DNA of 64,000 nucleotides. Source: Tubiluchus corallicola. Lineage: Eukaryota > Priapulida > Priapulimorpha > Priapulimorphida > Tubiluchidae. Location of the stretch: the NCBI GenBank assembly GCA_030141605.1, contig JAQGDQ010000001.1:2824501-2888500 (forward strand). Reading direction: 5' to 3'. The notes beneath the pieces are model-generated. The model did not search any database and was not told the origin of the DNA. It saw only the letters and a program-made list of their open reading frames with translations. Position 1 is the first letter of the stretch, and each line of letters begins with the position of its first letter. Positions 34,001-49,000 of this stretch are shown here, in pieces. A program made the position numbers and the translations under genes.

Positions 34001-37000
34001 AAAGTTGTTTTTAATTTTGCTGCAGTTGTCCTCATAAAAGCCACAGACAAACTTAAATTGTTCATTGTAAAAAAAGTACGATTTTTTTAAACAATTTGAA
34101 TTGTTGTTTCACTAAGTTATGACCTGACATGCAATATGCAATGCAAAAAACTAAGAAAGCACTAAAAGTTTTCTGCAATCTATAAAGTTAATCGTGATGA
34201 GAATAGTAACAATGATGATGTTGATGACGATGACGATGATGAAACTGAAAGTCAATTGTGTTTGGTTATTGCTGGTAGCTGTTTTTGGGCCATTATATAT
34301 GGATGCTTATCGAAGTTTGTGTGCTCTTCTGCTGATATTTCTGGATCCGGTTTGAAGCCAGTCCCATTTCTAGCTGTGCTTTTAAGGATATTTGCAAGGG
34401 ATTCACTGTGTCCTAAATTAATCTTCCTTAATTTACAATAGAAAATTTTACGGCGAACAAATACAAAGTAATAGAGCTGCAAGCTATGCCAGGTTTCTAA
34501 CATGATCTGCCACTTTAAGACTATATTGATCAACTTAGCAAAGACCTTTAGTACATGTATTCTCATTGGTGTAGTATGATATTGGTTTAGCCGTTTGGTG
34601 GCGTTATTTGTCTCAATATTCATTGATCTATGCAGATAATGTAAATATTGAATGAGCAGCAGCTGCATGCAGCGTATATTACACCTACCTGAGACCTTGG
34701 GTGTACTGCATCGCCGGTACTTCGTATCCCCCACTTCCTTATGCATGTTTGGTTTAATTACACTCAATAAATTGTAAAATACGGGTCCCTTCAAAGAGTT
34801 GCTAAAGAGTTTTTGCAATTAAATGATCAGATGATCGCATTTTTATTATTGAGGTAACAATGGATTTAACAACAACAGTATTCTGAACAGCTGAATATCT
34901 GTGTGGTGACTGCACATTTTTGGTCGATACTGTTTTGTTGCCTTCGTTCATTGTTGTTCTGTAATGTGCCTACTTCCTTGCCTTTTCTCTCTCTACTCTT
35001 TGCCTTTAGCCTTATCTTCCCGTTTTACTGAGCTGATTACAGTGCACGTATCCAATCCTCGTGCATTCTGCTTTGTCTGATTAAAATTGTTAGGGAAATT
35101 GGATCTATTGAACATGAGGCAAACCAAACGGAATAATGATAGACTTGTTTTCAAGCCTACACGCGTGTGTTGCACGGAAAAATCTTTGACTTAATCGTTC
35201 CTGTGTTTAAGATTATTTGCCGTTAACCACCCGGAATACCTGTTTGCAGGTCGCTTGAAACGCAGACCCACTTGACGGGACGCACACAATTAATGACTTT
35301 GTGAAACCTTACTTGGCTGAAAGAAGCCGGGACTAAATCTTGATTTGAACTAGTGATCTTTTTAATTACAAGTCAGTAGTATACCACGACCATTGAGTGG
35401 CGTTTACCAGATATCCGGAATGCGTATGCTTTATGGTGATGCATTATTGATAAAAATGAGTTTATATTCTTTTCAATGCACCCGTTTATCAGACCTTGCG
35501 TTATGCGTGGTTTTTTCTGCAGCTATTTCAGGTATTGATTTATTATACGCAACTATTCCGCAGGTGGATAACACATAACGCTTTCCGGATGGTAAACGCT
35601 TGTGCAAAAATTATTTCCCGTGTGTGAGCTCGAGTTTTAAAAAAATCTGTTATTTCACGTATTCACTCTGTTCGTTACACTTTCTTCAACTTTTAACTCC
35701 AGCTGAGTTGAAATAACTCAAGTAATGTTTGTCCAATTGAATTGGAATTTACTGTGATGGTTTTCGGTAGTTAGTTAATTATAATTAGATCTGTTTATTT
35801 ATTTCAAATTAATTTAAATTGCATGTTCCCATAATCAAATTGAGCCGAAATTTGACTTGATAATTAGCTAGGATGTCCTTGGTTCAAAAGGAAATATTTG
35901 TAGCAATTCATGGGTTAATTACAGCTTTCTAATTTTAATTAATTTTAAACTGATTTAAATTACAGAAGTGCAGGTTACCAATAAAACTTCATTCATTTGT
36001 CGGCCTTCAGTCAGTTCTAGTGCGTTTTAGTTTGTATTTATCTTTGCAAATTTTGAGGCTGTGGTATTAAATCTCTAGATTTTTTATAATTTGTTGGTAA
36101 AGTAGCACTTGGAAATGTTGGATTGATTGTTAAGCAACTAAAATGTTCGAATTACGATTGAATTAAAACTTACTAGATGCAGTAGAACGTGGTCTGTTGG
36201 TCATTTCGTTAAAACTGCTATCTTGATACCTGACAGCCTTTGGATCCCTAACTTAAACTTTGTTTTGGTCAAGTTTGGTTTAAAATACATAAATTGCATG
36301 TTCTTTCAATGTTTAACAAATAATCTTGAAATTAAGACTATAAAAATACATAATTAATTTCCCAATATACTATTTCTATATTACTTAGTTATCGTTTTTA
36401 TTACGAATAAACTAACACTTGTAAATGCTGTACGATGGGGAAAAAAGCCAGCCGTGCTGTCAATTTGGAATTCAAAGATTAAATATGTTATTGGAGTTAC
36501 TGGCCAACCGAACCCAACGTGACAGTGACTTGCCAAATGACTTGATTTTTGTAATTGTTTGGATGATCACTAATGCGGCAATGATTTTTTACATCCTTTG
36601 TAGATAGACTAAGTAAGTGACAAAAAGTCAAGTGCCTTTGCTGAGCAAACTTGCCTAATATTGACTTAGTAGTAAGTATTGACAGCAGTAAGGACTATCG
36701 ATTGGCCGGATAGAGTAAAAACGGTGACTGTGTATTCTGTCTAGTCTATTGATTGTCACTCACTAGTGAAGTCTAGTGAGCTCTTAAATCTATTAGTTCA
36801 ACTGATTATGTAGTAGTTGAGGGTACTGGTATGTTCACACAGTGCGAATGTGTACATTTCCAGCCATCTGGAGCATTCAGTAACTTTCTACTTCACACAA
36901 AGCTTATAATAATAATTGGTGCAATATTTTATTTTGTAAAACGTTGGATGTACATGCTATTTTTCACTGTTTGCTAATCAGCAACCTCAGTCTTACATTC

Positions 37001-40000
37001 CTTTTTGCTCGGCTTGATATACCAACGAAGAACCAATGAAATACTATTTTGTTAATGTGAGTATAAAATTATAAATAACAAGAACATATGTCACATATAT
37101 TGCTGAAAACCATTATGGTTAGAAAAACAAAAAGTATTTTTTTAAATACAGTTATTGTTTAAAAACAATTGAATGCTTTTTTGCTGCTTCAGTTACGAAT
37201 GGGACAATTACTGAATTAGGGGACTTGAAATTCATCTTTGAATTTTGTAATGGTCGATGAGTTTGAGTGGGCAATAATGAAAATCAATTTGCCACAAAAG
37301 TTTGACTGTGCAAATATTACATAATAGTAGTGATTATAATTATAACTATTCATTGACTCAGATTGGTTTCGTGCTAATTTACCTCAATCAGAATAATTAA
37401 AATGATGCATTCTTGTCATTTTGTTGGTGGTATTAAAGTTGTTAAAAGCTTCTGCCACTACAGTGACTACACCAGCGTGATCATAAACTGAGCGTTTTCC
37501 AGCGCCTATGGGAATAAAAGCATGGCGCAGTTATTAACTTAATAGCTCTTTCAGCTGGATTTCGTTGCCTCGTGCCATCTATATTTCATTTCTATAGTTT
37601 CTGTTTACTGATCGGCTGCAATTAAAGAAAACGTTACTCAAATCCTGCACGCCGATGAAAACTTCACTGGAGGGATTCCATTCGTCATTGACTCTCTTCT
37701 GCTATCACCCTGGTTGGATCTAATGTGCCCGAAGAGTCATTTATCAGAGTTTCGGGAATCATCTCCTGTTCATTGCCATTGATGCTATTTCATTCGCGTA
37801 AGAACATTAAATTCAATCGATCGTGGATGCTTTTACAGCGTCTCATTTGACTTATTTCTTTTCGTATTTGCATTAATATTTGCAGTGTTCAATAAATCTT
37901 CACTACTTGATCAAGGGAATCGCATAATTGCCGCGTGGATTCGAGTCCTTGGCCAGTCTTGACAAAGGAAAACTGTTAAAGAATTCTATGTTTGGTTGCT
38001 TTTTTGTGCAGACATTGTTATTGGAGAGCTTGTTTAATATTACTTATCCGTAATATAATGATGCAGGAATATTTCTTGCTAATAACTGTAAGCTGAAATA
38101 ACTTCATTTAATTGACGCTCTTATAAACAGCTTGCATTGCGTGTTTTACTTGATGATATTGGTAGTGTTGTCTTTCATTTTCATAATCAGGTTTAGAAAT
38201 CCCAGCATCTATTATTGCGACTATGAACTAACGATTGTAGCTTGTGTCTGCGTTTTGCTATTATAAAAGTAAAGTGTGACACTTCTGCGTCACAGAGGTG
38301 ATATCATCAAATAAAGTGAAGACATCGGTGACGCTGTTACATTATAAATTGACATTTTTGTACGATTTTGACTATTTTTTAATTTCGTTTTTAGAAATTT
38401 CTAATACGTATTGCGTTCTTTGCGTTTGTTTAGTCATCATTCACGTTTGCGTTTCCATGATTTGAGAAATTGTTTGATTAAATGTTAATGGGATAATAAA
38501 ATATAGCGTGGTGCTTGTTTTCGCGTTTACCTGACGGAGCTAATAGATTTATGCTTTTAGTTAGTCAAATTGCTGCCAGCAGAATTTGATAAATGCTTGT
38601 AAAGACTGCACGCTTCTTCGCGAAAATTCTTAAGTGTTGTTTAATAGTATACTTCATACCTTGAATTTCATGGTGAAAGCTGATTTTTACATTTCGTATT
38701 CACTTTGCAACTCTTTTACAGAATTTTTAGGTCTCTAGAGTTTAGACACACCACTTCCATGCGTGGCAAATACACGTGACTCGCATCACTTATAATGTTG
38801 CATTAAAACACTCAGTAAAAAACATGGAAATTATTTTAGTATAAATTTGGATATGACATGCTTTCCAACCTGTTGAATCTCAAATACAAAACCTTTCTTG
38901 ATCTTTAGGATGCCTGGTCATAAAGACTAGAGCTTCATTATTATAGTTTTCAAAGCAATTTTAACAGAGACAAATGCCAAAGATAGTATACTTTAATTTA
39001 GAAATCATGAACTAACTTGTGCAGGTTAACTCAAAAAAGACTGTTGGCTCAGAAGTAAATGCAACATTTAAAGAGTCATAGGTCCAATTAGTGTTCTTAG
39101 TCATTACATAACTGAGAAATCTTTCTAGTTTAATGGCCGGTTCAAATTTAATGTTCGTGAAGCAAATGAGGTTGCAAGCAATAGGGAAATAAATGTCTGT
39201 TAAATGATTCAATACTCATATTGGGTATGAAGCCAGGAGAACAGCTGGATTCGTAACAGTCTGCCTGCATCTCGGAATGTCCAAGCTAAAGATATGAGTA
39301 AGCAAACAAGCACTGTGAGCATACTGTCACAGTTATATCGCCTGGCCACAATGTGGTTTTCACGCACTTGTAACTCGTGATTTCACTAGCTGTTATTCTG
39401 GATATTCCATATTCGAATTGATTGGCACCGGAAAAAATGAGATAGAAATTTCCCTGAGAAAGTGTTATTGCCAACAATTCATTTTCACGTCAGAACTCGG
39501 CTTTAAATCACTCAATTTTACTGCCTCCACGTCCGTAAAATCTCAAAATTCGCGTAAACAGTTTGCGATGTGAGTTAATGCAATGGGTAGTCGATCTTTT
39601 GCTGATTTCTTTCATATGCCGTCTTTGTCGCATTTACTCTTTTCATGCATAGTAAAGCTTAATTTCATTTTGCCAGATTTCTTGGAAATTTGCATTTACG
39701 TCTTTGCGGAGCGACTGAGCTGTGAGATAAACATGAATTCTGTAAGCACGAACTAAGAAACTCTGTAAACGAACAGCTTTTAATGCATAGCGCTCAAACG
39801 ATAAAAGCAAAATTGGAAAACGACATATTTTAGAAGCTGGATTTAGTTCAAGTGCAGAGCTGTAGCAAGGCAAGCTACTGCAACACAAGTAGCATTTCAC
39901 TGAATGTCACATTGTAATGCATAGAATGTAATATTATATTACGTAAATAGACCACTTCTCGATATATTACACGTGTGGGGAGAGTTTCATGTAATGATTT

Positions 40001-43000
40001 TGCATCCTTGTCAAAGCGATTCCTATTTTAACTGCCTCTTGACTTTTCATTTTTGTACCTATTGTTCTCTTGCTTGCTGTGCTAACATTTGCATTGTGAT
40101 GTTTTATTTGAGCTATACACGCAGCCTTTTCCCTGAGAAAATATTTATACCCTTCTGACGCTATACCCAGAAAACTTGAAAATAGGATTACTCGTTTTTA
40201 AAGTTTACGGTGATAAAGGAAGTACTTATAATTCCATTTTGGTCGTCTGTATTTCATAGATTAGCTTTCATATAGAATTAATCGGACAAAACTAATAACA
40301 TAATAAGAATAATTATGTTAAGCCTAGACACAAGCCGTAGTAATAATTTATTGTTCGCCTACCTTTTGACCGAACAAACCTATTGGAGTTACTAGCTCGA
40401 CTAGTACTATTCTTACTCATATTTTAACGAACGTTGCCGGTAAACCGGCATTATGAAGTACAAAGACCAAAAATTTAAATACAAAATACATAATTATAAT
40501 CAGGTCACTTATAAATTATGGTAAAACTGAATATATAAGTTTATTAAATAGTGAAACCTGGAAAATCTTTACTCTGTTAATGATGTAAATAACATATAAC
40601 ATCAGTTATACATATTAAGTGTAATCAACAACTGAACCGTGGATGAACAGTTCAATCCTTGACCTTATACGTGGTCAAAGTAATCTTAAAATTAAGGACA
40701 AAACCATTTACAAATAGTATTGTTAGTATAAAAATCAAATCCATTATGAAGTTAAAGAGCAAAACAAGAATTTTTTAGTTAAACGAAAGTAAATTATACT
40801 TAAAAATCCATTGACACACCTCAGAAATCTGAGATACGGTAGTAAATCTAAAGAGAGAAGTTATACTGTTTTGAAAGTAAATGAGAAAGTGGAACGTGGT
40901 CTACAGAATATCGCAAGTTTATATTAATAATTTTTATATTACCGTAACGAACAAACTGACTAACAAAATAAATAAATAAGACTTTTACATTCATTTATGA
41001 CCTGTGAAATCTTTTTGTAACAACAAGGGGGCGTTCGGCCGGGGTGCACACCATTTTTTTATAAATGTAATACGATTTTGTCTGTTTATTACTGGCAGGC
41101 CACACAAATGTCATTCGATAAACTACGCCTATTTAAGATTCATTTTGCTTTGTGTGGAAATAATAATATTATTTGCATATTAAAAGCTTTGCATTATTTA
41201 TTTATTAGTACCTTATACTTACTAGGCCGGAGATACTTTTTGTGCAGTGGATAATTCGATGGTGCTACAAATTTAAACATAAAATAAAAAAAATTAAAAT
41301 GTATTGAAAATTTCAAGTTTAACTTTATTAGGTTTAACAAAACAGTTTAGAAACAGTAGCTTATGTTTACAGTTTATTTGAGCAAACAATGTTTACCTTT
41401 GATTTGAAGTGGGAATGACGTGATCCATGCTAACCAAGTCTTAATGTCTTTAAGTGGAATGTAGGTTAAATGGCACAGGAAACATGGCAAATGTGTTATT
41501 CTGATGCAAATAATTTCTGCGTAAAACTAGTAAAACTAGAATGTGCTCATTGCGAAACAGATCTCCGTTAAGCTGAAAGATTCTAAACGTGTTCGTCTGA
41601 TTCTTTTGATAGGAAAAAACATAAAACAAAGATAAGCAAAGAAAGGCACGGAAATATACCTGTATAAGTATTATATAGACTATCAAAACACTCGCAAAAT
41701 ATTTCGTTCATTTAAAATAATTATAATCAACAATGCACGAGCATTCCATATATGTTTGCCTGCGTTTCTTTAACTATTTATAGCGATGGTAAAAGACTGA
41801 CAAGTAACAAATATACGTATTCTCAAACTAAGTCAGCTTATTGGACTACAAATTTATACGCAATGGTTATAGACAGCGTTACACAATTTTACAAGCGAAA
41901 ATTAATGAACCTGAAACTGACTCGTACTTGTTTGTCCTTACTGATGAAAAAGAACTGTAGCCAAGACCTCCGCTTTCCAAAAAAGTTGTGTCTTTCTGAG
42001 ACCTTCTCGAAGTTCTTCACGAATGTTTTTTGTACTTGGTGTCTTGTCATGTTTTGACCACTTAAGGCATAAAAAACAGTGATGCGAATAAGAGGTATTT
42101 AGTATGAAAAAATTGTTACGTTTTTTTTTCAGATTACCACATTAGTAAATCACCGAGAGAAGCCCATCGTTTCGTCTAAGACATGCCGTGCAGTTGTCAG
42201 GGTAGGACAAGCGGCCAGCCTTGCAGTTGAGCGGTAAGCCTATTTAATGTTACGGCATGCCAGGTTAATTAATTAATGCGTACGTTGGTTGTCAATTTAT
42301 TAAATTATTTTCCATCTTGAATTTTTCAGTCCTTTTATTCTGTAGTTGTGACAATACAAACTGAAAGTAACACGTTAATAATAAATGTAACTTTGCGCTG
42401 CCTTAATACATTACTGTAGTTCTATGCCTGATTCGGGATGTTGGCTTTGTAACTAGTCTAAGTCAACTACCAAACAATGTGCTGGATATAGCACTTGTGT
42501 GTAAGCCTAATCTATATGCTTCTATGCACATTTAATTAAAGCTCGACTGACTGTTTAGCTTGTCTGGCTGGGTATGTGACAAATTCCATGGGTTACATAC
42601 AGTAATTACAGTTCTTAAATTCGTGTAATGATTATGAGCTGTTATAAGATTAGAAAATTTTGACAACCATTTTAAAATAAGCTTAGTCCAACATGAAGCA
42701 CCGCTGCCTCCAGTTAGCTCTTGGATGGGTGAGAAAAAGAGGTTGCATGTACAAATGATATCATACTAGCGTAAATACAAAGGTCTTTCTTTTTTAAGTT
42801 TTTCCTTAATGCCTTCATTACGTGCATACTATTATTATTGATCAGCGGCTTATTTTTGCCATTCCATATGTTCCTAACTAATTGGATTGTTATGTTAGAA
42901 CTAATTTGCTGACATGTGAAAAGCAGTGCTTGATTGTACAAGTGAGTTTGTTAAGAAAGGGAGACTCTCAGTCAGTCTGATAAATGAGGAGCTTCTGACA

Positions 43001-46000
43001 GTTAACAATGATATATATGCAAGCCACTATTCATGTCTTGATTTGTTACCTCATTAGATGAAATTTGTGCGTCTAAGTTTATTTACTGTGACAGCTTGGT
43101 GACAACTTAATTAGCTTAAATTTATGAAAAGAAGATATGTGATTTAGAGTTACTTTAAAGTGGTGGCTTTATTGAACCATCATTATGAGTAGCAGCGATG
43201 TAGTGTTTTGTTTTATGAATTACAGTACCATAATTAGATGCTTTTAAATTTTTTATGAAAATGGTCAATGTAATGATGATGGTGACATTAACAACAATTA
43301 TGATAACCGTAATAATGAGGCTACATGATGATAGTGATGGTTGTGGTGGAATGGTTGTACTAGTGGTGGTTGCGGCAGTGCTGGTGATGGAGACGACAGT
43401 GCTGTAAAGTCAGTACCTGTTTAGGAAATGGGTAGGTGACTGCTAAGTAAGCTTCTCTTGGGAACTTTCGCCTGTCATATACCACTCCCGGCTATTCACT
43501 TCATTGTAGGCAGATGTTTACACAGCCAAACATTGCTAAGACACCTGTTTATCCCAGCCCAGTGTTTCATTTTGCAAGAATATCAATAGTGATGGACTAG
43601 ATTTCAGTCCTGCTGTTTTCTGTTTTTACTACATTTTTCTACCTCATATTTGTAGAACTTAGTATTCATTGCTTATAATAATAATTGTATTATCTTAGGT
43701 TTGTAGCTGTGGGTGAGGCCATTGCAGATGAACATCCAGAGATTCGGCAGGACATGTATGATGCGTGTAAGGAAGCTCACATGGCAGGTATGAGACATAT
43801 TTAAAAACCTAAAATTTATATTTAGTTGACCAAATAATTTAAGCAAAACATTTGCCTGTCTGTTATGCTATTAATTATGTTAAATAGTTTATTTGTTAAT
43901 TACTTTATTTAACATAATTGCTGCTGTTATTAATCCCTCGCCCCTTAGTTTTAAGAAACTTTTTTGCAAGCACAATACAGTACCTTGCAAATGTTACAAA
44001 CTTACAATAAAATCAAATGTTAAACGAGAGACTCATTTACTTTACTTTTTTGTTTCCAAATGTGCATAATGCCTTTTAATTCTAGAAATACAAACTTAAA
44101 ACTGCTGATTTTAGTTTCATACTACGTGCACTAAATTGTTATGTTTTAGTGGCTATCTATTGTTTATTCAAATCTCTACAATTGTGTCATTTTTAATGTT
44201 TGCTAGGTGGAACTTGAACTGATTTTTTTTTTCTCGACTTTGTTTTCAAAATGTAGTGTTGGAATTTTGAACCTACTGCTCAAACATATTCGTTGCTCTT
44301 CACTGTTCTGGTTTTGCTGACCCGAATATTAAAACAGTGGTGATTTGTAGGTGCAACATTTACCTGTGTAGGGGAGCTCTGTTTGCACAGGTCTTAGCGT
44401 GGCTTCGTAAGGCTTCGTCTGCTGCTGCTTTATCGAGCGCCGATTCTAGCTCATTATTGTTTCTCGGTTGCTAACTCAAATACAAGAGCAAGCCGTGAAA
44501 TACACACAGGCTGTAATCAAGATTATAACAGATTACTGTCCCAAGCACTAGTAAGGGGTTGCACTGAATAAATGCGACGTAAAAGCAATTTGGTCAGAGC
44601 TTACTGTTGGATTTAGAATGCTGTCTGCCGAAGGTTTACTTCCCAAGGGCTTTCTTGCGCCTTCCTGTTTAATAACCTACAAATTGATTTCGGAAATGTA
44701 ATTCTATAAAACAAGTACTCGTGCTTCAAGACTGGCGTGTGATAAGAGTTGAAACTTGGCTTTGTTTTCAAAATCATTCTGTGTTTGTTTCATTTCATAT
44801 TTCTTTTATTTAAAGTGCTTTTTTCTTTTATAAAGTTGTGTTATTTTGATTTTTCTTTTTGGTTTGATTTACGTGTTTTACAGTTTTCCTTATGGCCCAA
44901 AACAGTACTTGTTGTAAGTCTGGCGTTATAAATATGAAGTCGACACCATCCTTTGAGAATCATGTTTGCAGTTGGCTGTTATTTGTCCTCTTGCAAATCA
45001 CTCATCACGAAAATTCAGCCACAGTGCAATATAATCGCCTCAGTCTATATTTATTTGTCCTTAGGGGGCTTTGAAAGTGCATCTGCTCTTTCATGATTGT
45101 TTGCTACTAGGACTTGTGTGATAGGCAGACATGGATCATTCATAAGCTTTTTAAGGGCAAAATACATCTGCGATATTTCAGTTGGAAAGACTGCTAATAA
45201 AGATGGAGGGTTCCATCTGATCAAGGGTTCTGCAGAAGCGTGTTCCTTGTATGCAGAGAAAATTGGTAATCACCTATCTGGTACTGAACACAGTAAAGGT
45301 ATATCTCGAGTGAAACAATGCAAGGAGAGATAAAGATAATAGAGCTACTGTTGAGAATTTATCGTTTTTTATGCAAATGGTAGAAGTCTTGTCAATAAGC
45401 TCTCTGAGCTCTATGTTTTATTGAACCACAGTAATTCTGAGGTGTATGCATTCAGTGAAACATGGCTAATTCCAGAAATTACGAATGGAATGTTGTTAAA
45501 TGGTTTTAACTTCAAAGTTTGCCGTAAAGACAGAGGCACTCGTGGTGGGGTGTTGCTTTATTTTTTAATTCCAGTTTGAAAGTGTCACCTGTTAAAATAC
45601 CTGATATGTTCAGTAATCTTGAAATTCTAGCTATAAATGTACTTGATGATCGACCTTTTAGATTAGTTGTTGTCTATCTATCACCCAGTTGTGATATAAA
45701 TCACTCTCTTAGTCTTTTTAAAGGTATGGAATTCTTAGCTAATAGTAAATTCCCTGTTGCTTTTATTGGTGATTTTAATATGCCAGATTGTTCTTGTGAC
45801 TTGGTGAACTTGGTGCAGTGAACTGGCCAAACTTCTTTAGCACTACTGCTAATGTAGAAGATGCTTGGAACAATTTTTATAGCATTTGAAATGATAGTTT
45901 TGACAACCACGTACCTTTCAAGCATATTAAAACTAAGCTTTCCAAAATTAAACATCCTCCTTACATCAGAAGGATTATTAAGAAAAAAGGTGTTTATACC

Positions 46001-49000
46001 ATAACAGAAATAATTCAGAATTGACCAGAAGAGAGTACAATAGTGCTAATAATGCATTTCAAAAAGAATCTAGAAAATTAAAAATGTGCAACGAAAGGAA
46101 AATTCTTGAAAATCTTGATAAAAGCAAATTTTTCAATTTTGTACTCCAGCAATGCTGTAATGATAACGGTGTATCTCCTTTGTACAACTCTGATGGGCAA
46201 TTAATAACTGATGATATCTCTAAGGTAAATGTTTTAAACTCTTGTTTTGCTCAAAATTTTATTTTAGATAATGGTCAGGCACCTCATATAGATGACAAAA
46301 TTGAAGGGATTGACTTTGTCAGCTTTCCCCCAATGAAAATAAGAAAAGCCGTACACCTGATGAGCTTCCAGCTATCATATTTAAGAAACTTGTAAATGTT
46401 CTTTGCTTGCCGTTACCCTTCATATATGGAATGTCGTTTATGAAAGGTGTTATTCCAATTACTTGGAAAAGGGCTGATGTAAATCACATATCATCCATAC
46501 CTACTGAATTGAATTACCTGTTTTTTATTAAATAAGACCCAGCGAGTTGTTATTGGTAGTTCGTTTTCAAACTATGTGCCTATAACATCAGGAGTTCCAC
46601 AGGGCAGTGTACTCGGGCCTTTGTTACTTTTGTTATTCATAAATGATCTGCCAGGTAACACTAAAATTATTTGCTGATGATGCCAAACTGTATCAATGCC
46701 TTAGGAATGGTGGTACTTCTGATATCCAGTCAACTCTTCACAAAATCAAAACATGGACAGACCTATGGCAACTGACCGTAGCTATACCTAAATGTAACAC
46801 ATTGCGTATTAGTAGAAATAATCCCAGTAATAACTATTATTTACAAAATGTGGAAATTGAGACTACTAGTAATGTCCTCCTGCACATCTTAATAAGTGTT
46901 AATTATGTAGTATGCTTTTAATTATATTGTATTTTTATTTTTTTACTGAATGTGATTTTATGTACTAATGGATGTGAATAAACTAAACTAAACTAAATAT
47001 ACCTACTACATGCAGTTTAAATTGGTGGTCGTGGTCGTGGTCGTGGTGGTTGTGTCGGCAGCAGAGGCAGTGGCAGTGGCGACAGCAGCAGCAATAGTAA
47101 CGGCAGTGGCAGCGGCGGCAGCAGCAGCAGCAGTAGTAGTAGCGGCGGCAACAACAGTACCACAGTATTAGTAATTACTGGGTGTTATTGTGTTATTGGA
47201 ACTAACCTTCCGCAAGCTTTCTTTCTGGGCAAATGATCAAATAGTGTATTCTGTGATAATTTTATAATCTCTCTTCACTTAACAGCAAGAAGCTTGCTGC
47301 ATTTAAAACGCACTTTAATATACAGTGTCTATTTGTACATTAATGACAATTCAAAGATATATTTGCAGCTAATGAAATTCTTCAATATTTCTGCTTTTCC
47401 CTTACTGCTAAATCTTTCAGTTCTTCGAAGTGCTTAAATTTTTGACTTATTTGTTGGCTCTTTGTTGCTTGCTGCCAGATATAGTCAACAATTTATTACC
47501 TATAAAAGTACTCTTTATACAGCAGTTCTCCTGCCGTCAATTTGATTAAAGACCTCAGGCTTCCTAAATTGTCTAAAGCTTCTTTACGTTAATATTTATA
47601 ATGCAGTTAACATGCTCTCTTTAGAAATATTAAATCTACAGCGTAGTTTGCTCGTGATTAAGTGCATATGTCAAAATATAATTTACGCCTTTCTTCCTGC
47701 TTAATATGCAAAGTGAAACGATAATAATGAATCAACCAACTGAATTGCATTAACAATTTTTTAGTGAAATTACTTTCTAAGTAAAAGGCAGTTGGTGTCA
47801 AATATTTGACTTGACTGGGTGACAGAGTTAGGAAGTTTCCTAGATAAGTACATATAACATTACTTGAAGAAAAAGCAAAATGTATTATGCATTTGGTTTC
47901 TTCACTTTATTTAAAGATATGCTTGGTACTTTTAGTGTAAGTTGAGATTGTTGCCTTTCTTTTAATATGCTTCTAAAATGATTTAAGCCATTGTTTGCAG
48001 CTTTAAGTTATTTCCATACTTTGGATTTTAAAACCTTTATCATTCTTATAACAGTTGAGAAATGTGTCAGAAATAATCCTATGATATTTTTAGATATGTT
48101 TATGTTTTTTTTAGGTATGGCCATTGCAAAGCTGACAGATATGCGATGGGATGAGCAGACTGCCAGAGTTATTGGTGTTACTGACAAGTCCGCAATGATA
48201 AAAGCTGCAAGATCTCTCCTAGCTGCTGTAACACGTGTCCTGGTCCTTGCTGATCGTGTGGTGGTTAAACAGTTACTACAAGTACAAGATAAGGTATCTA
48301 TTGCAAGTGAACAGAAATGTTGCACAAAGAGCTAACTTCAAAAGCTTATTTTGTTTTTATTAGAGTGTCACTATCTATTGTTCTTCTTGTACTGTATGGT
48401 GCATTTCTTAAAACGTTTTTCATTTCTGTATTCCAGGTTGCTGGCAGCTTGGACAGATTAGAACAGGTTTCCAATTTCACTGAATTTGTGAACACATTCA
48501 GCCAATTTGGTGGCCAGATGGTTGAATTAGCACATCTTTCTGGCGATCGACAAAATGTAAGTCCTTTAATTTATTTATTTGGCAAAGTATATATTTATTA
48601 TTTAAATGATGAGATGTATTTGTCATGTTGGACATTATATCAAACATCAGTAACTCGGTCTGTTGATGTTTGCTTTGTCTTTACTGTTATTTGCCCTCCT
48701 ATAAGGGCTTCCTTCTGTGTTTGAACGAGATTGGTGGCTAATCTGATAAATGCCCTAAATGTTTCCAGGTTAATTTACTAAACTAAGGGGAGCTTAAAAA
48801 AGCTTTGAAAAACCTTATCCCTGGTCATAGAGCATTTTGTTTGAACGTGTAAAGGTTTCTGCCACTGTTTTTGCTGGCTGGAATGACAATGATGTACGAC
48901 AAACTTTTTTTATTTTGTTCAAAATGTTATTTTATTAACAACCATTTTAAATTAGGGTTTATTTTATTTTAGGATTTAAAAGATGATAAGAAGAAAGCTC

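Larger units (their letters stand above)
28095..42132. other. Alpha-catulin intron 1 (14.0 kb)
   Basis: The donor is gtaaga and the acceptor is a T10 tract then cag. I see no nested gene that I can name; open frames at 30238-30630 and 34252-34818 (both -) are discussed elsewhere. It contains a GCGTTTACC-family element at 35400-35599 and a short (gatgat) tract near 34210-34245. Stretches around 37620-37810 and 39490-39620 look less AT-rich and could be regulatory, without proof. Confidence 0.75.

Noticed and set aside
48008-48325. 105-codon minus-strand frame
   Set aside because: Shadow of catulin exon 4 on the opposite strand.
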